Shown in pieces: positions 1-9,836 of a stretch of 64,000 nt of DNA (positions within the stretch are counted from its first letter, which is position 1; each line of letters begins with the position of its first letter). Both the position numbers and the translations under genes were made by a program. The DNA comes from Mucilaginibacter ginsenosidivorax (GTDB lineage Bacteria > Bacteroidota > Bacteroidia > Sphingobacteriales > Sphingobacteriaceae), in NCBI RefSeq assembly GCF_007971525.1, contig NZ_CP042437.1, positions 496,001 through 560,000 of the forward strand, given 5' to 3'. The notes beneath the pieces were generated by a model. That model made no database searches. It saw only the letters and a list, made by a program, of their open reading frames with translations, and had not been told where the DNA came from.

Positions 1-1279
1 TTATTTTTACACTGGCGCCAAACTTTTGCTTGATGGCCTCTAAAGGCGTTATTTCATATAACGCTTTTATTTCGGAGCTAAGCCCCGCGCCGCAATGTTT
101 ACGGGTAGCGTTATCACCAATGATAGCAACCGATTTTATTTTGTTGAAATTGACAGGAAGAATGTTGCCTTTGTTTTGAAGTAATACAGCAGCTTCGGCT
201 GCAGAATTGTATGCTGCCTTTTGATGCTTCGGTGTATTCATTTTTCCCTTTTCGCGGTTAGCTTCATCAAACATCCTGGTTTTGAACATTACGCGCAGCA
301 CGTTCGCTACTTTTTCATCAACTACCGATACCGGTACTTTTCCTTCTTCTACGGCTTTTATTAACGGATTGGCAAAATACCATTCGTTGTAATCTTTTAT
401 GTCGGTGCCCATTTCCAAATCAAGCCCGCTTAATGCAGCCTTTACCGTAGTATGCGCCGCAGCCCAATCGGTCATTAAAACGCCTTTAAACCCAAATTCT
501 TTCCGAAGAATTTGCCTGTTCAAATATTCGTTTTCCGAACACCAGTCCCCCCTGAATTTGTTGTAAGCAGCCATTACGGTATAAGCGCCGCCTTCGGTTA
601 CAGCAGCTTTAAAACCCGGTAAATAAATTTCACGGAAAGCTCTTTCGCTTACCTGTACATCAACAGAATCGCGATGCGTTTCCTGGTTGTTGGCTACCCA
701 GTGTTTTACACTCACCGCAACATCTTTTGACTGCAGGGCTTTAATGTAAGCAACTGCCATTCTCGAAATAAGAAAAGGGTCTTCGCTCATGTATTCAAAG
801 TTCCGGCCACCAAGTGGCGAACGGATAATGTTGATGCCAGGTCCCAACAGCACATCTTTTTTTCGGAAACGGGCTTCTTCGCCTAATACCAGCCCTTGTT
901 TTGAGGCCAGTTCAGGATTCCAGGTTGCAGCAAGGGCTGTTCCTGGAGGGAAGCAGGTTGCCGAATCGGTGGTCCAGCCCGAATAACCCCAGTCGTGCCT
1001 GTTAATTTCTGCACGCACACCATGTGGTCCATCACTTAGCGCCAATTCAGGGATACCTAACCTCTTTATCCCGGATACATAAAACTTGGAATTCGCGTGC
1101 AAAAGGCTCACTTTTTCCTGCAATGTCATCCGGCTAATCAGTGAACGGATTTTTTCTTCTTGTTTACTATTATTCAAACTTTGCTGCGCCTGTGCCAACC
1201 CTGCTATCAGCAGTATAAAAAAAAGCATACAGCTGCATATTATCTTTATTGTTTTCAACTTTGGTATTAATATATTCAT
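1..1279 (-). CDS. GH3 beta-glycosidase, secreted (C-terminus beyond window edge)
   Basis: Reading from the ATG at 1279 the frame stays open for 426 codons to base 1, so the C-terminal part lies outside the window. Residues 1-31 form a signal peptide ending AQA. The GH3 N-terminal barrel is clear: SDGPHGVR near residue 83, VKHWVANNQE (the conserved Lys-His substrate-binding motif), and the nucleophile loop GVLMTDW with Asp271. The sequence continues into the second GH3 domain (AAVLLQNKGNILPV). GH3 enzymes remove terminal beta-linked glucose or xylose from oligosaccharides, most likely in the periplasm here. Only 3 nt separate its start from the stop of the GH39 gene upstream, so it is the last visible gene of the operon. 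Whether it is a beta-glucosidase or a beta-xylosidase cannot be decided from this part. Confidence 0.93.
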   Translation of the reverse strand, partial: MNILIPKLKTIKIICSCMLFFILLIAGLAQAQQSLNNSKQEEKIRSLISRMTLQEKVSLLHANSKFYVSGIKRLGIPELALSDGPHGVRAEINRHDWGYSGWTTDSATCFPPGTALAATWNPELASKQGLVLGEEARFRKKDVLLGPGINIIRSPLGGRNFEYMSEDPFLISRMAVAYIKALQSKDVAVSVKHWVANNQETHRDSVDVQVSERAFREIYLPGFKAAVTEGGAYTVMAAYNKFRGDWCSENEYLNRQILRKEFGFKGVLMTDWAAAHTTVKAALSGLDLEMGTDIKDYNEWYFANPLIKAVEEGKVPVSVVDEKVANVLRVMFKTRMFDEANREKGKMNTPKHQKAAYNSAAEAAVLLQNKGNILPVNFNKIKSVAIIGDNATRKHCGAGLSSEIKALYEITPLEAIKQKFGASVKI

Positions 1280-1282
1280 GTG

Positions 1283-2842
1283 TTAAGATTTTTTAATCAG
1301 GTTTACCAGTATCACATCATTTTCCCGGATATCAAGCTCCTGGGAATATACTGCATTGGGTTTTACTACAATTTCCTGTTTTGCAACAGGAGAGCCATTT
1401 TCTTCTTTTAACTTTTCAACCTGTTGCCGGTTTAACTGTCCGGGCCTGCCCATATCCACATAGCGGGTATAGGCATCGTTCACCCTATACCCTACTTTAT
1501 ATATTTCCATGGTATATTTTCCGGCAGGCACATGCGACAGGTTTATTTTTACTTTGCCTTTAGGTTTGGCTGGCAAATCTTTTATATAATAGGCCTGATT
1601 ATTAACCGAATCAGGCAACGTATAGGTATAATCCCACAATAAGGCCTGGATATCCCCTTTATCGTTTTTGCAAACCCATGAACGGGTGTCGTTATTCGCT
1701 AATTCCGTTCTTCCAAGCTTATTCATAAATTGATAAGAATAAAAAGCAGGCTTGTTTATGCCCTGGATGTTGAGTAAACCAAAACCTCCGTGAAAAGGCG
1801 TATACCGCGGGCCGGGTTCCTCAAACACATCGGTAAAAACCCAGTACGACATGGAGTTGGCCGCATGGCCAACCTGTTTTAATTTTTCCAGGATATAGGC
1901 GGCTTCATGATAACTATCGTGCAAAGGATCTGCCGGGGTGTAGGATGAACTCCATTCTGTATAATGCAGTTCCAGGCCGGGTTTCGCTGATTGGGTAATT
2001 TGTTTACGGGAATTCAACACATCGCCACTCACGGCAAGCGAATCTTTACTCAATACCGTACCCGAATTGCCATACTCATCCAAAAAGCCTTGTTTTACAC
2101 CATAAGAGTGGGTACTGACGAAGTCAATCGGCACATTGTTTTTGCTGCAATGACTGATCATTTCGGGAACCCAGGCCGCGCCTGCAGTGCCTGGGCCGCC
2201 TACTTTATATCCGGGGTTTACACTTTTAACCGCTTTTACAGAATAATCGTACAATTTGAAATAGTCGTCCTGTGTCCCTGTCCAGAATCCGGGCGATAAA
2301 TTAGGCTCATTCCATACTTCAAAATACCAGGACTTTACTTCCTCCGCACCATACCGTTCTGTAAAATGCTGCACAAGGTTGGTAATAAGTGCCTGCCATT
2401 TGTTGTAGTCTTTTGGAGGGGTAACATTGCCGCGCCACCAGAAAATTGTCTGGTTTCCGCTTGCCAGCGCATTGGGCATAAAGCCCAGCTCGACAAAAGG
2501 TTTCATCCCAATTTTATGCAGAAAATCAAACAGGGCATCTACATACATGTAATTATACTGAGGTTTACCTTTCGCGTCTTCGGTATATACCGCCATATCA
2601 TCGGTAAGCAGTCCGTGCATCCGGATATACCGGAAACCACATTGTTTTCTTACATATTCCAGTTGTTGCTGCCAGTCGGCACGCAGCCCTTCATTTGCCC
2701 GGCCTGCGCCTACGCAAGTGTTAAACATGGTATTAAGCTTACCTGATGTTTTGTTTAAATCAACGTTGATCGCTCTTTGCCCTTTTACACTGGCCAAAAA
2801 AGCGAATTGCGAAACCACCAATACCCAAATTATTTTTTTCAT
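1283..2842 (-). CDS. GH39 beta-xylosidase-like glycosidase
   Basis: 519 residues with a signal peptide (about 1-21). The fold is a GH39/clan A barrel: the HGLLTDDM motif near residue 76, the acid/base Glu179 in WNEPNL, and the nucleophile Glu296 in HYTEWSSS. The length fits bacterial GH39 beta-xylosidases. Family members cleave terminal beta-xylosyl units, though some act on other sugars, so the xylosidase activity is inferred. It sits 21 nt downstream of GH42 and 3 nt upstream of GH3, which indicates co-transcription. Its job is probably to trim oligosaccharides imported by the SusCD system encoded upstream. Confidence 0.88.
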   Translation of the reverse strand: MKKIIWVLVVSQFAFLASVKGQRAINVDLNKTSGKLNTMFNTCVGAGRANEGLRADWQQQLEYVRKQCGFRYIRMHGLLTDDMAVYTEDAKGKPQYNYMYVDALFDFLHKIGMKPFVELGFMPNALASGNQTIFWWRGNVTPPKDYNKWQALITNLVQHFTERYGAEEVKSWYFEVWNEPNLSPGFWTGTQDDYFKLYDYSVKAVKSVNPGYKVGGPGTAGAAWVPEMISHCSKNNVPIDFVSTHSYGVKQGFLDEYGNSGTVLSKDSLAVSGDVLNSRKQITQSAKPGLELHYTEWSSSYTPADPLHDSYHEAAYILEKLKQVGHAANSMSYWVFTDVFEEPGPRYTPFHGGFGLLNIQGINKPAFYSYQFMNKLGRTELANNDTRSWVCKNDKGDIQALLWDYTYTLPDSVNNQAYYIKDLPAKPKGKVKINLSHVPAGKYTMEIYKVGYRVNDAYTRYVDMGRPGQLNRQQVEKLKEENGSPVAKQEIVVKPNAVYSQELDIRENDVILVNLIKKS

Positions 2843-2863
2843 CTGTTTTTTATGCTTAATAAA

Positions 2864-4951
2864 TTATTCTGTCCACACAAGCACACCCGATGGTTTTAGT
2901 GTCTTTTCGCCAATTAAAACTTTTGCATTATCCGGCAGATTTACCGTGTAATTTTCTGATGAGTAATTTAATGCCGTATAAAAGCCATCGCGCCAATAAA
3001 CAAAAACACCGGGGGGATAATCTTCCGTTGTAGCGCCGGCATCTTTATAAATTTGTCTCAACAAGTCTTTTTCTAATTTGGAATCATCGGTATCTACGCC
3101 GATATAGGTTACGTAGCCCTTGCCTATCCGGTGTTTTACAACAGCAGCTTTTCCTTTATAAAACTGGTTATTATAGGTGGCCAATACCCCCGCAGTATCA
3201 TTCGGCACAAGCAAATCGGCCCAGCTATGCCATGGATAATGATTAGCCCCCATCAATATATCGCCTTTGCCGTATGATGAAAGCATATCGGTTTGGCTTA
3301 TATGGGCGCCAATCAGGTTTGAAATTGGCATAGCGGTCTCCCCTTCCCAAAAATGGCCCCTGCGATCTTTGGTAGCGGTACGGCAGGTAATAACCAGGTG
3401 GCCGCCTTTTGTTACATAATCATTCCATTTTTTCACCAATGCAGAATCAATCATTTCATAAGCGGGAACGATTACACACTTATACTTCCACAAGTCCGCC
3501 GTTTCCTGAATGACATCAACAGGTGCCCCCAGCGATCTTGCAGTTTTGAGAAATTTTATAGGATAATCCCATGTATTCCATTGCCCGGTCTGTTTTTGCC
3601 TGTCAATGCTCCAATAATTTTCCACGTTCCACAGAAGCGCTGTCGACCGCGCGGCCAGCTTTGCCGGCATCTTCGCACCCGGCGTAAACTGCTTCCGCAG
3701 TTCTGTTATTTCTTTCATGAACTGCATATAGTCTTTACCGCCTTGTGAAGGTGTTACCCCATCCGTTTGTATCACACCGGCATGATATTGTTCGGCACCA
3801 TATAAGATCTGCCGAAAGCGGTACGAACAGGCGACCTTCCCGCCCGCAGCAAAACTGTGGTACAACCATAGCCTAACGGTACCAGGTAAAAGCAGTGGAT
3901 TGTAGCTTCCCCAATTGACAGGGCCAGGCTGAATTTCCAAAACTCCCGACACACCACCCACAGATTTGTAATATTCTGAAGCAAAAAGAACAACATCGCT
4001 GTTGCCTAAACGGAAACCCGATTCACCAATATTATCGCTACCACCGTTTGGATAAGCGGTGTAAGCTGCAAAATCAAGTTTCGTGGTACGGTTAGGATCT
4101 GAACCCGTGCAAACGGCGGTATAGTTGGTGGTAACAAACTGCGACTTTGAAATGTAACTGCGCAAAACGTCAGCCTGAAAATCAAGGAATCCGGCCTGGG
4201 CATCTGCCGAATATCTCTTAAAATCCAGTAAGGCATGTGGATTATTGCCCCACCAGCCTACCAGGTTGGTATTCGGGATGATTACCTGTTCAAAACTATT
4301 AAACCACTGGCTCCAGAAGGCGGCTCCCCAGGCAGTATTTAACGCATCGATGGTTTTGTATTTATTCTTCAGCCAGGTTCTGAATGCTTCCTGCGATGAA
4401 GGACTATAATCAGATACCGCGCCAGGTTCATTATCTATCTGCCACCCCATCACATTGCTGTTCTGCCCGTATCGTTTTGCCAATTCTGCTACTATCTTCT
4501 GTACAAAGCCACGGAATTTCGGATTAACCATTGATTCAAGGCCCCGCGTACCATTCTCCGCCCGGATATAATGGCCGTCCATAACAAAAGTCTCGGGGTA
4601 GTTTATCCGCATCCATGTTGGGGTGGTTGCAGAAGGTGTGCATAGCAACACTTTAAGGTGATACTTTGTGCAAAGCCCAACCACCCTGTCAAGCCAGGTA
4701 AAATCAAACCGTCCTTCCCCGGGCTCCATTTTGAACCAGGCAAATTCGGCCAGGTGAACAAACTCAAAACCCATGTCAGATATCTTTTTTATATCCCTTT
4801 CCCATTGGGCTTCGCTCCAATGTTCGGGGTAATAATAGATACCCGTTGTTACCAGATCTTTTTCGGGGAAAAACCGATTGGCTTCCTGTCCTTTTAAAGT
4901 AGCAGAGGGGATCAATATCCCTAATATTATTGCTGTTATTAATTTTCTCAT
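2864..4951 (-). CDS. GH42-type beta-galactosidase, secreted
   Basis: 695 residues with a signal peptide (about 1-22). The N-terminal barrel begins at YYPEHWSEAQWERD, typical of GH42. The acid/base is Glu175 in QIDNEPG and the nucleophile is Glu339 in LEIQPGPVNWG. The middle domain (about 430-620) is the class I glutamine amidotransferase-like trimerisation domain, and a short beta domain closes the protein. GH42 enzymes release terminal beta-galactose, with occasional alpha-arabinopyranosidase activity. In this locus it could remove galactose from hemicellulose side chains. It is separated from the upstream GH5 gene by 198 nt and followed closely by GH39. Confidence 0.9.
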   Translation of the reverse strand: MRKLITAIILGILIPSATLKGQEANRFFPEKDLVTTGIYYYPEHWSEAQWERDIKKISDMGFEFVHLAEFAWFKMEPGEGRFDFTWLDRVVGLCTKYHLKVLLCTPSATTPTWMRINYPETFVMDGHYIRAENGTRGLESMVNPKFRGFVQKIVAELAKRYGQNSNVMGWQIDNEPGAVSDYSPSSQEAFRTWLKNKYKTIDALNTAWGAAFWSQWFNSFEQVIIPNTNLVGWWGNNPHALLDFKRYSADAQAGFLDFQADVLRSYISKSQFVTTNYTAVCTGSDPNRTTKLDFAAYTAYPNGGSDNIGESGFRLGNSDVVLFASEYYKSVGGVSGVLEIQPGPVNWGSYNPLLLPGTVRLWLYHSFAAGGKVACSYRFRQILYGAEQYHAGVIQTDGVTPSQGGKDYMQFMKEITELRKQFTPGAKMPAKLAARSTALLWNVENYWSIDRQKQTGQWNTWDYPIKFLKTARSLGAPVDVIQETADLWKYKCVIVPAYEMIDSALVKKWNDYVTKGGHLVITCRTATKDRRGHFWEGETAMPISNLIGAHISQTDMLSSYGKGDILMGANHYPWHSWADLLVPNDTAGVLATYNNQFYKGKAAVVKHRIGKGYVTYIGVDTDDSKLEKDLLRQIYKDAGATTEDYPPGVFVYWRDGFYTALNYSSENYTVNLPDNAKVLIGEKTLKPSGVLVWTE

Positions 4952-5149
4952 CTAAAAATCCAGGGCTTTTTATAGAAGCAACCGTGTATTGTTTTACAAT
5001 AAATTTTCTTTTAGTATTATCAATATTTCACCTGTTGTAAACCGGTAAAACATCGGTTTTAATGCTGCCGGTATCTTATTTTAATTCGTGATATCGCAGC
5101 GTTGTGTGGTATCATTTTAAATGTTACTACCACTTTTTTGGGTATAATT

Positions 5150-6613
5150 TTAGTTGGCGCCTGCGTTAAGTGCCACAATTGTACGTTGATCCTTTACCGA
5201 ATAATTTTGTTTGTCCAAAGCACCACCCGTGTCCCAGAAAAATGGCAGCATACCGTTGGCTTTCGCCTGCTTTGTAATATAAGTTAGCCAATAATCCACC
5301 GCATCATTGTGTGTTGCCAGATCTAAAGGAACATGTTTGCCGTTATTACGCCTGTAAGCCCCATACTCACCTAATAATACAGGAATTCCTTTGTCGGCGA
5401 ATTTTGTTTTCATTTTGTTGAAAGAAGCAATAACATCCCCCTCTTCACCCAGGATGGCATTGCGGTTGGGCTCTTTAGTAGAATGATGTCCTGCGCCCCA
5501 GTAATAAAACATTTTGCCCCAGTCTGCATCGCCGTCCAACAGGCAGAATTGAAATGGAGAGTAGTAATGCACCTCAACCATTATCCGTGCGGTCGCCTGG
5601 TCCCGGGGAAGAGTATTCATCAGGTCATACGTTTTGTCAATATCTGTTGAAGGGCCTTGCACCACTAATACCCGGTAACTATTCTTTCCGCCGGTTGATC
5701 GAACCGCGTTAATAAAGGTTTGATGATAGGTAGCAAGTACTGCCATTTTTTCGGCATTGTCTGTGTTCGGCTCATTGGCGCTGGCAAACATCAGGTGTTC
5801 GTCAAAATCGCGCATAGTTGTCGCTATTTGCTCCCAAAGTGCCTTTTGTTTGGCGTTGACAGATTCCTGTTTTGTCTGTTCAATATTATTCTCTAACCAG
5901 CCTCCATCCCAGTGAATATTGAGCAGGACATACATATCATTCTTTACGCAATATCCCACTACTTCTTTTACCCTTTTGAGCCAGTTGGGGTCTATTTGTG
6001 CAGTCGCCTGGTTGCTTAAATGCTTCCAGCTCCAGGCGCATGGAATACGAATGGCATTAAACCCCTGCTGTTTTACAAGCTTTATATAATCTTCTGTAAT
6101 AACAGGGCTACCCCAGCCTGTTTCGCCGCCGGGGGCTTCAAATGTATTGCCGATGTTCCATCCTAACCTTATTTTAGCAGCAAGCTCAACAGCATTACAT
6201 TTCATCCCTTCTGAGTCCGGGGCCTTTGGCGATTTATTATAGGAAGGGTAAATGGTGAATGTCCCGGCCGCCGTATTTCTTTGTTCCTGTAGCTTATACG
6301 AATTAACCGTCAAAATACCGGGATAGTTTGGTACTGCGCTACTTTGCGTTGATTTTGCTCCGTAATTAACGATGACACTACGGTTTCGAAACGTTTTGCC
6401 TGTTTGCAGGCCGGAGGCAGGATAGCTGTTGCCGCGCCCGGCATTACGGCTATGGTATAAATTCTTTGATAGCACTCCTTCAATTGCAAAAGTGGCAGAT
6501 GGCCTATTATTCATTGTTAGTTCAGAGCCCTGTTTTTTCGGTGTTTTACAGGAGAAAAAAGATATGACGGTAATAAAAAAAAATAAGATTTTAAAAGAAT
6601 TCCTGGCTTTCAT
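5150..6613 (-). CDS. GH5 endo-beta-glycanase lipoprotein (no accessory domain)
   Basis: 487 residues. A lipobox (FFSC, Cys22) predicts a surface or outer-membrane lipoprotein. Residues 23-120 are an unrecognised Ser/Asn-rich stretch without the BACON fold found in its neighbour. The catalytic domain follows a linker YPSYNKSPKAPD: GWNIGNT near 151, NIHWDGGWLENN near 232, acid/base Glu281 in SANEPN, and nucleophile Glu416 in LLGEYGAY. The domain resembles the GH5_4 group (endoglucanases, xyloglucanases, lichenases); the subfamily is my inference. It lies 3' of a strong hairpin (6675-6720) that follows the BACON-GH5 gene, so expression is either read-through or from its own promoter. The same catalytic module occurs twice more in this locus. 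Confidence 0.9.
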   Translation of the reverse strand: MKARNSFKILFFFITVISFFSCKTPKKQGSELTMNNRPSATFAIEGVLSKNLYHSRNAGRGNSYPASGLQTGKTFRNRSVIVNYGAKSTQSSAVPNYPGILTVNSYKLQEQRNTAAGTFTIYPSYNKSPKAPDSEGMKCNAVELAAKIRLGWNIGNTFEAPGGETGWGSPVITEDYIKLVKQQGFNAIRIPCAWSWKHLSNQATAQIDPNWLKRVKEVVGYCVKNDMYVLLNIHWDGGWLENNIEQTKQESVNAKQKALWEQIATTMRDFDEHLMFASANEPNTDNAEKMAVLATYHQTFINAVRSTGGKNSYRVLVVQGPSTDIDKTYDLMNTLPRDQATARIMVEVHYYSPFQFCLLDGDADWGKMFYYWGAGHHSTKEPNRNAILGEEGDVIASFNKMKTKFADKGIPVLLGEYGAYRRNNGKHVPLDLATHNDAVDYWLTYITKQAKANGMLPFFWDTGGALDKQNYSVKDQRTIVALNAGAN

Positions 6614-6674
6614 TCGGCTCCTGATCTCCCGTGGATAAAAATTTGATTTTAAATAACGTTAGGACGATAATCCA

Positions 6675-6720
6675 GTAAAAGCCACGTCCGGTGAGTTCTT
6701 TCATCGAACGTGGCTTTTAC
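6675..6720 (-). terminator. Hairpin terminator after the BACON-GH5 gene
   Basis: A perfect 13-bp inverted repeat: GTAAAAGCCACGT at 6675-6687 pairs with its complement at 6708-6720, with a 20-nt loop. The A/T flanks give a short T run after the stem on both strands. It starts 18 nt beyond the stop of the BACON-GH5 gene and lies before the next GH5 start at 6613. It probably ends or attenuates the SusC-SusD-SGBP-GH5 transcript. Confidence 0.75.
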
Positions 6721-6737
6721 ATAAATTGCTTGTTTAA

Positions 6738-8240
6738 TTAAAGCCCGGCTCCTCTTTTCAGCGAATCCAGTGTACGCTGGTTTCCTATGGTGTTAGTTTG
6801 ACGGTTAAATACATCACTTGCCCATAAAAACGGCAATACCCCATTTGTTTTGGCTTGTTGTGTTACATAACGATAGAAATGCATCTGGGAATTTACAGAT
6901 AATAGCGAATCAGCCGGATACCCTTTTAATTTATCGGCGTGATATTCTGTGCCGTATTCGCCCATAATCACTGGCATTCCCTTATCCACAAAGTTTACTT
7001 TGGCAGTGTGGAATAACGAATCTACATAATGTTCTTCTGACCAGGGCCCGGAGTTTCGGTCAAGGAACAGCGGATTTTTTGTATGAAGGCCGGCTCCCCA
7101 GAAATACGCTTCTTTCCCCCAGCTGGCGTCGGCAGATAATATGCAAAAATTTGACGGAGTATAATAATGAAACTCAATTATCATTTTGTTTGGTGTAGGG
7201 TCTGCAGGCAATTGCACGGTTTTAAACACGTTACTTGACTTCAGGTATTCGTTAGCCAAATCGATTGATGTTGAAGGAGACTGAATAATTAAAGTACGAT
7301 AGCTATTTTTACCGCCGGTACTGCGTACCGCGTTAATAAACGTTTGATGATAACGCATCAATACATTAGATGTTGGTATATCTGTAGCATTAGGTTCATT
7401 GGCGCTGGCAAACATTAAATGTTCGTCAAAATCGCGCAACGTGGTGGCAATTTGCTCCCAATAAGCTTTTTGCTTGGCGTTAATAGAATCCTGTTTAGCA
7501 CCTGTTGCTGTACAATCAAGCCAGCCACCGTCCCAATGGATATCAACCATTACATAAACGTTATCATTAATGCAATATTGAACCACTTGTTTTACCCGGG
7601 CAAGCCATGCCGGGTCAATTTTGGCAGTTTTTTTATCGATGACGTGCGACGACTCATACTGAATAGGTACGCGTACGGCATTCATGCCAGATGATTTTAC
7701 CAAATCAATTAGCTTCTGACTAATTAGCGGATTTCCCCATCCGGTTTCTCCGCCCGGAGCTTCCATGGTGTTATAAATATTGTATCCCATTTTAATATTT
7801 GCCGCCAGCTGTTTGGCTGTGCTGCCCATGCCGGTTGCATCCGGAGCTTTTGGCGATGTATTATAGGATGGATAAATTTTAGCATTTTGCATTATGGTAA
7901 TCCGCCTGCTTTGCCCATTGGTCGAACTCAGGTTTAAAAGCACAGAGCGGCTCATGCCCGATGAATTTGCTGCCGCTGTTAAATTAATGGCAACGTTGCC
8001 ACTATTACCCGATGTTTGGTTTAAATGCAGCCATCCAATGCCTACAGTATCAACCTTCCATGAGGCGTTGCTGGTAAATTTTAATGCAACGGTTCCGCCG
8101 CCTTCGGGTATCGTATCGGTGATGTTACCAAGGGTAAGCTGCGCCGGAGGTGTTTCGTTTTTTTTACAGGAAACTACAGCCCAAATTGCTATAAATATCC
8201 CCGCAATCTTACACGCCATCCTTAATTTTGTTATCTTCAT
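6738..8240 (-). CDS. BACON-GH5 endo-beta-glycanase lipoprotein
   Basis: 500 residues with a lipobox VVSC (Cys25). Residues about 34-120 form a BACON domain: SNASWKVD, WLHLNQTSG and the closing RRITIMQ strand are visible. The GH5 domain follows the linker YPSYNTSPKAPD. Catalytic residues are Glu282 (SANEPN) and Glu428 (IMGEYG), with the conserved HWDGGWL loop. Where its two paralogues read GWNIGNT this one reads GYNIYNT, and the sequence around the first barrel strands also differs, so the binding cleft may have another preference. BACON plus GH5_4 is the architecture of the Bacteroides xyloglucanase BoGH5A, which suggests a surface endo-xyloglucanase or related beta-glucanase. It is fourth in the SusC operon. 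Confidence 0.92.
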   Translation of the reverse strand: MKITKLRMACKIAGIFIAIWAVVSCKKNETPPAQLTLGNITDTIPEGGGTVALKFTSNASWKVDTVGIGWLHLNQTSGNSGNVAINLTAAANSSGMSRSVLLNLSSTNGQSRRITIMQNAKIYPSYNTSPKAPDATGMGSTAKQLAANIKMGYNIYNTMEAPGGETGWGNPLISQKLIDLVKSSGMNAVRVPIQYESSHVIDKKTAKIDPAWLARVKQVVQYCINDNVYVMVDIHWDGGWLDCTATGAKQDSINAKQKAYWEQIATTLRDFDEHLMFASANEPNATDIPTSNVLMRYHQTFINAVRSTGGKNSYRTLIIQSPSTSIDLANEYLKSSNVFKTVQLPADPTPNKMIIEFHYYTPSNFCILSADASWGKEAYFWGAGLHTKNPLFLDRNSGPWSEEHYVDSLFHTAKVNFVDKGMPVIMGEYGTEYHADKLKGYPADSLLSVNSQMHFYRYVTQQAKTNGVLPFLWASDVFNRQTNTIGNQRTLDSLKRGAGL

Positions 8241-8278
8241 ATTCGTTTTTTATAAAAAATCATGTTTTATTTTATTAA

Positions 8279-8308
8279 AACTCCACAGCAATAAGTTGCT
8301 GTGGAGTT
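8279..8308 (-). terminator. Intra-operon hairpin between SGBP and BACON-GH5
   Basis: AACTCCACAGCAA at 8279-8291 pairs perfectly with 8296-8308 around a 4-nt loop. On the minus strand it follows the stop of the glycan-binding protein by 8 nt and is followed by TTTTAATAAAATAAAA. It is a strong terminator or attenuator, or a 3' RNA-stabilising hairpin, placed so that SusC/SusD/SGBP would be made in excess over the GH5 enzymes. Confidence 0.75.
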
Positions 8309-8316
8309 CAACCTGT

Positions 8317-9813
8317 TTATTTAATTTTTACAACCCTCAGGTTATCAAAAGCACCATAAAAGCCGGTTGCTGTTGCTGAAGTACCGTAGTTATGTATATA
8401 CACTGTACATGCGCTATTCCCAGATGGGCCAACCAAATCGGTAATTTGCGTTATGGCGGCACCTTTGCCATCTCCAAGCGTAGGATCGGCTTTACGGAAT
8501 GACGACAGCGGAATAGTTACTGTTATCCATCCTTTTGTAGTATATGCCGCGGTTGCTGTAGTTTTTTGCCATGGCTCCCATCTGGCTATAGGGCTGCCAC
8601 TTACCCCACTCAAAATATCAATTGTACCACCATTCCAGGGTTTAGAAATATTTACTTCGAATTTAAATGCCCAATTGTCAACAGGGTCATTAAGATTAGC
8701 TGTAGGTACCCACTGTGTTCCGTTCATGAGTATTGCATAACTGGAGAAGGTATTGCCTTCTGAGGGAGCCAAAACGCCGTTTTTAAGCACCATGTACAGG
8801 CTTGAATTACCAGGAAAATCGGAATTGTAAGGAGGCCACCCCGAATTTGGATCGCCGCTGGTAAGATTGGCTCCGCCCCACCATGCCCAGTTGAAGACGC
8901 CGCTCCATTCCCAGTTTGATATGGCTCCTGTGGCTATATCGTTCACATTGTATGCTGTGGTAGCCGCGCCAAATTTTGTTGTAACAGATACAGGCCCGCT
9001 TTTCGATAACGCAGGCAAAACAAAACGAACAGAACTTCCATCACTTGTTTCTTTAAAGGAAGTAATTGCCGTACCTGCGAAAGATAGCGATTGAACGTTT
9101 TTAAGGTATGTACCATAAACAAACACCGAATCGCCCTTGTTGGCATTTTCGTTGGAAATGCCGGTAATTGTTGGCGTTGCCACTATTTTAAAAGACGTTG
9201 TACCTGCCTTGGTGGATACTAATACCTGATCAGTGGGCGTTGTTGCCGGCATAAGAAAGCCAAGCGAAGTTCCGTCGAGACTCGGTTTAAATGATGAAAT
9301 TTGGGTTCCGCCATATAAAAAGCGTTGAATCAACACTAAATTTGAGCCAAAAAGATGAACGGAATCGCCCGGGGCGGCAAATACATTAGATATAGCCGTA
9401 ATAGTAGGCGCTGCCGGACCTAATTTAAACGAGAACGTTGTAGAGCCTGCTAATGTGGCATACTTTACTGTGTACAGTTTAGTAGTATCAATTGTTGAAA
9501 ACTGTATGGCCGGTATCTGTACCACAGCACTGCCAGGGGCAAATAAAGCAGTGTTAAAAGAGGCAGGAACTCCGTCAAAAGAAATTTGAGTTGCATTTTG
9601 CAAGTTCTGCCCGGTTATTACTACCCACTGACCTTTTGCCACAGCGCTATGCAAAACTGTATCATTAGGCGAAGCTACATAACTCTTGATAGCGGCAATA
9701 ACAGGAGGTGCACCGCCACCGCCATCTGCATTCTTTTTACAAGCTGGTAATAAGGCCGCTATCATCAAGAGAAACGGCAAAAAACACAAGCGTAAGTATG
9801 ATTTCTTTTTCAT
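8317..9813 (-). CDS. Surface glycan-binding lipoprotein (SGBP-B type, TIG repeats)
   Basis: 498 residues with a lipobox LLPAC (Cys25). About three IPT/TIG-like beta-sandwich repeats span residues 36-295; each has the GD..V.(V/L)(Y/F)G(T/S).L pattern. The C-terminal ~200 residues are rich in Trp (NWEWSGVFNWAWWGG) and match the layout of the xyloglucan-binding domain of SGBP-B proteins, ending in a jelly-roll-like segment (FDNLRVVKI). It has no catalytic residues. Its role is to capture polysaccharide at the cell surface for the GH5 enzymes and SusCD. It lies 23 nt after SusD in the same operon. The exact ligand is not shown by the sequence. Confidence 0.88.
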   Translation of the reverse strand: MKKKSYLRLCFLPFLLMIAALLPACKKNADGGGGAPPVIAAIKSYVASPNDTVLHSAVAKGQWVVITGQNLQNATQISFDGVPASFNTALFAPGSAVVQIPAIQFSTIDTTKLYTVKYATLAGSTTFSFKLGPAAPTITAISNVFAAPGDSVHLFGSNLVLIQRFLYGGTQISSFKPSLDGTSLGFLMPATTPTDQVLVSTKAGTTSFKIVATPTITGISNENANKGDSVFVYGTYLKNVQSLSFAGTAITSFKETSDGSSVRFVLPALSKSGPVSVTTKFGAATTAYNVNDIATGAISNWEWSGVFNWAWWGGANLTSGDPNSGWPPYNSDFPGNSSLYMVLKNGVLAPSEGNTFSSYAILMNGTQWVPTANLNDPVDNWAFKFEVNISKPWNGGTIDILSGVSGSPIARWEPWQKTTATAAYTTKGWITVTIPLSSFRKADPTLGDGKGAAITQITDLVGPSGNSACTVYIHNYGTSATATGFYGAFDNLRVVKIK

Positions 9814-9836
9814 AACAATATGTTTTAATTTTTTGA

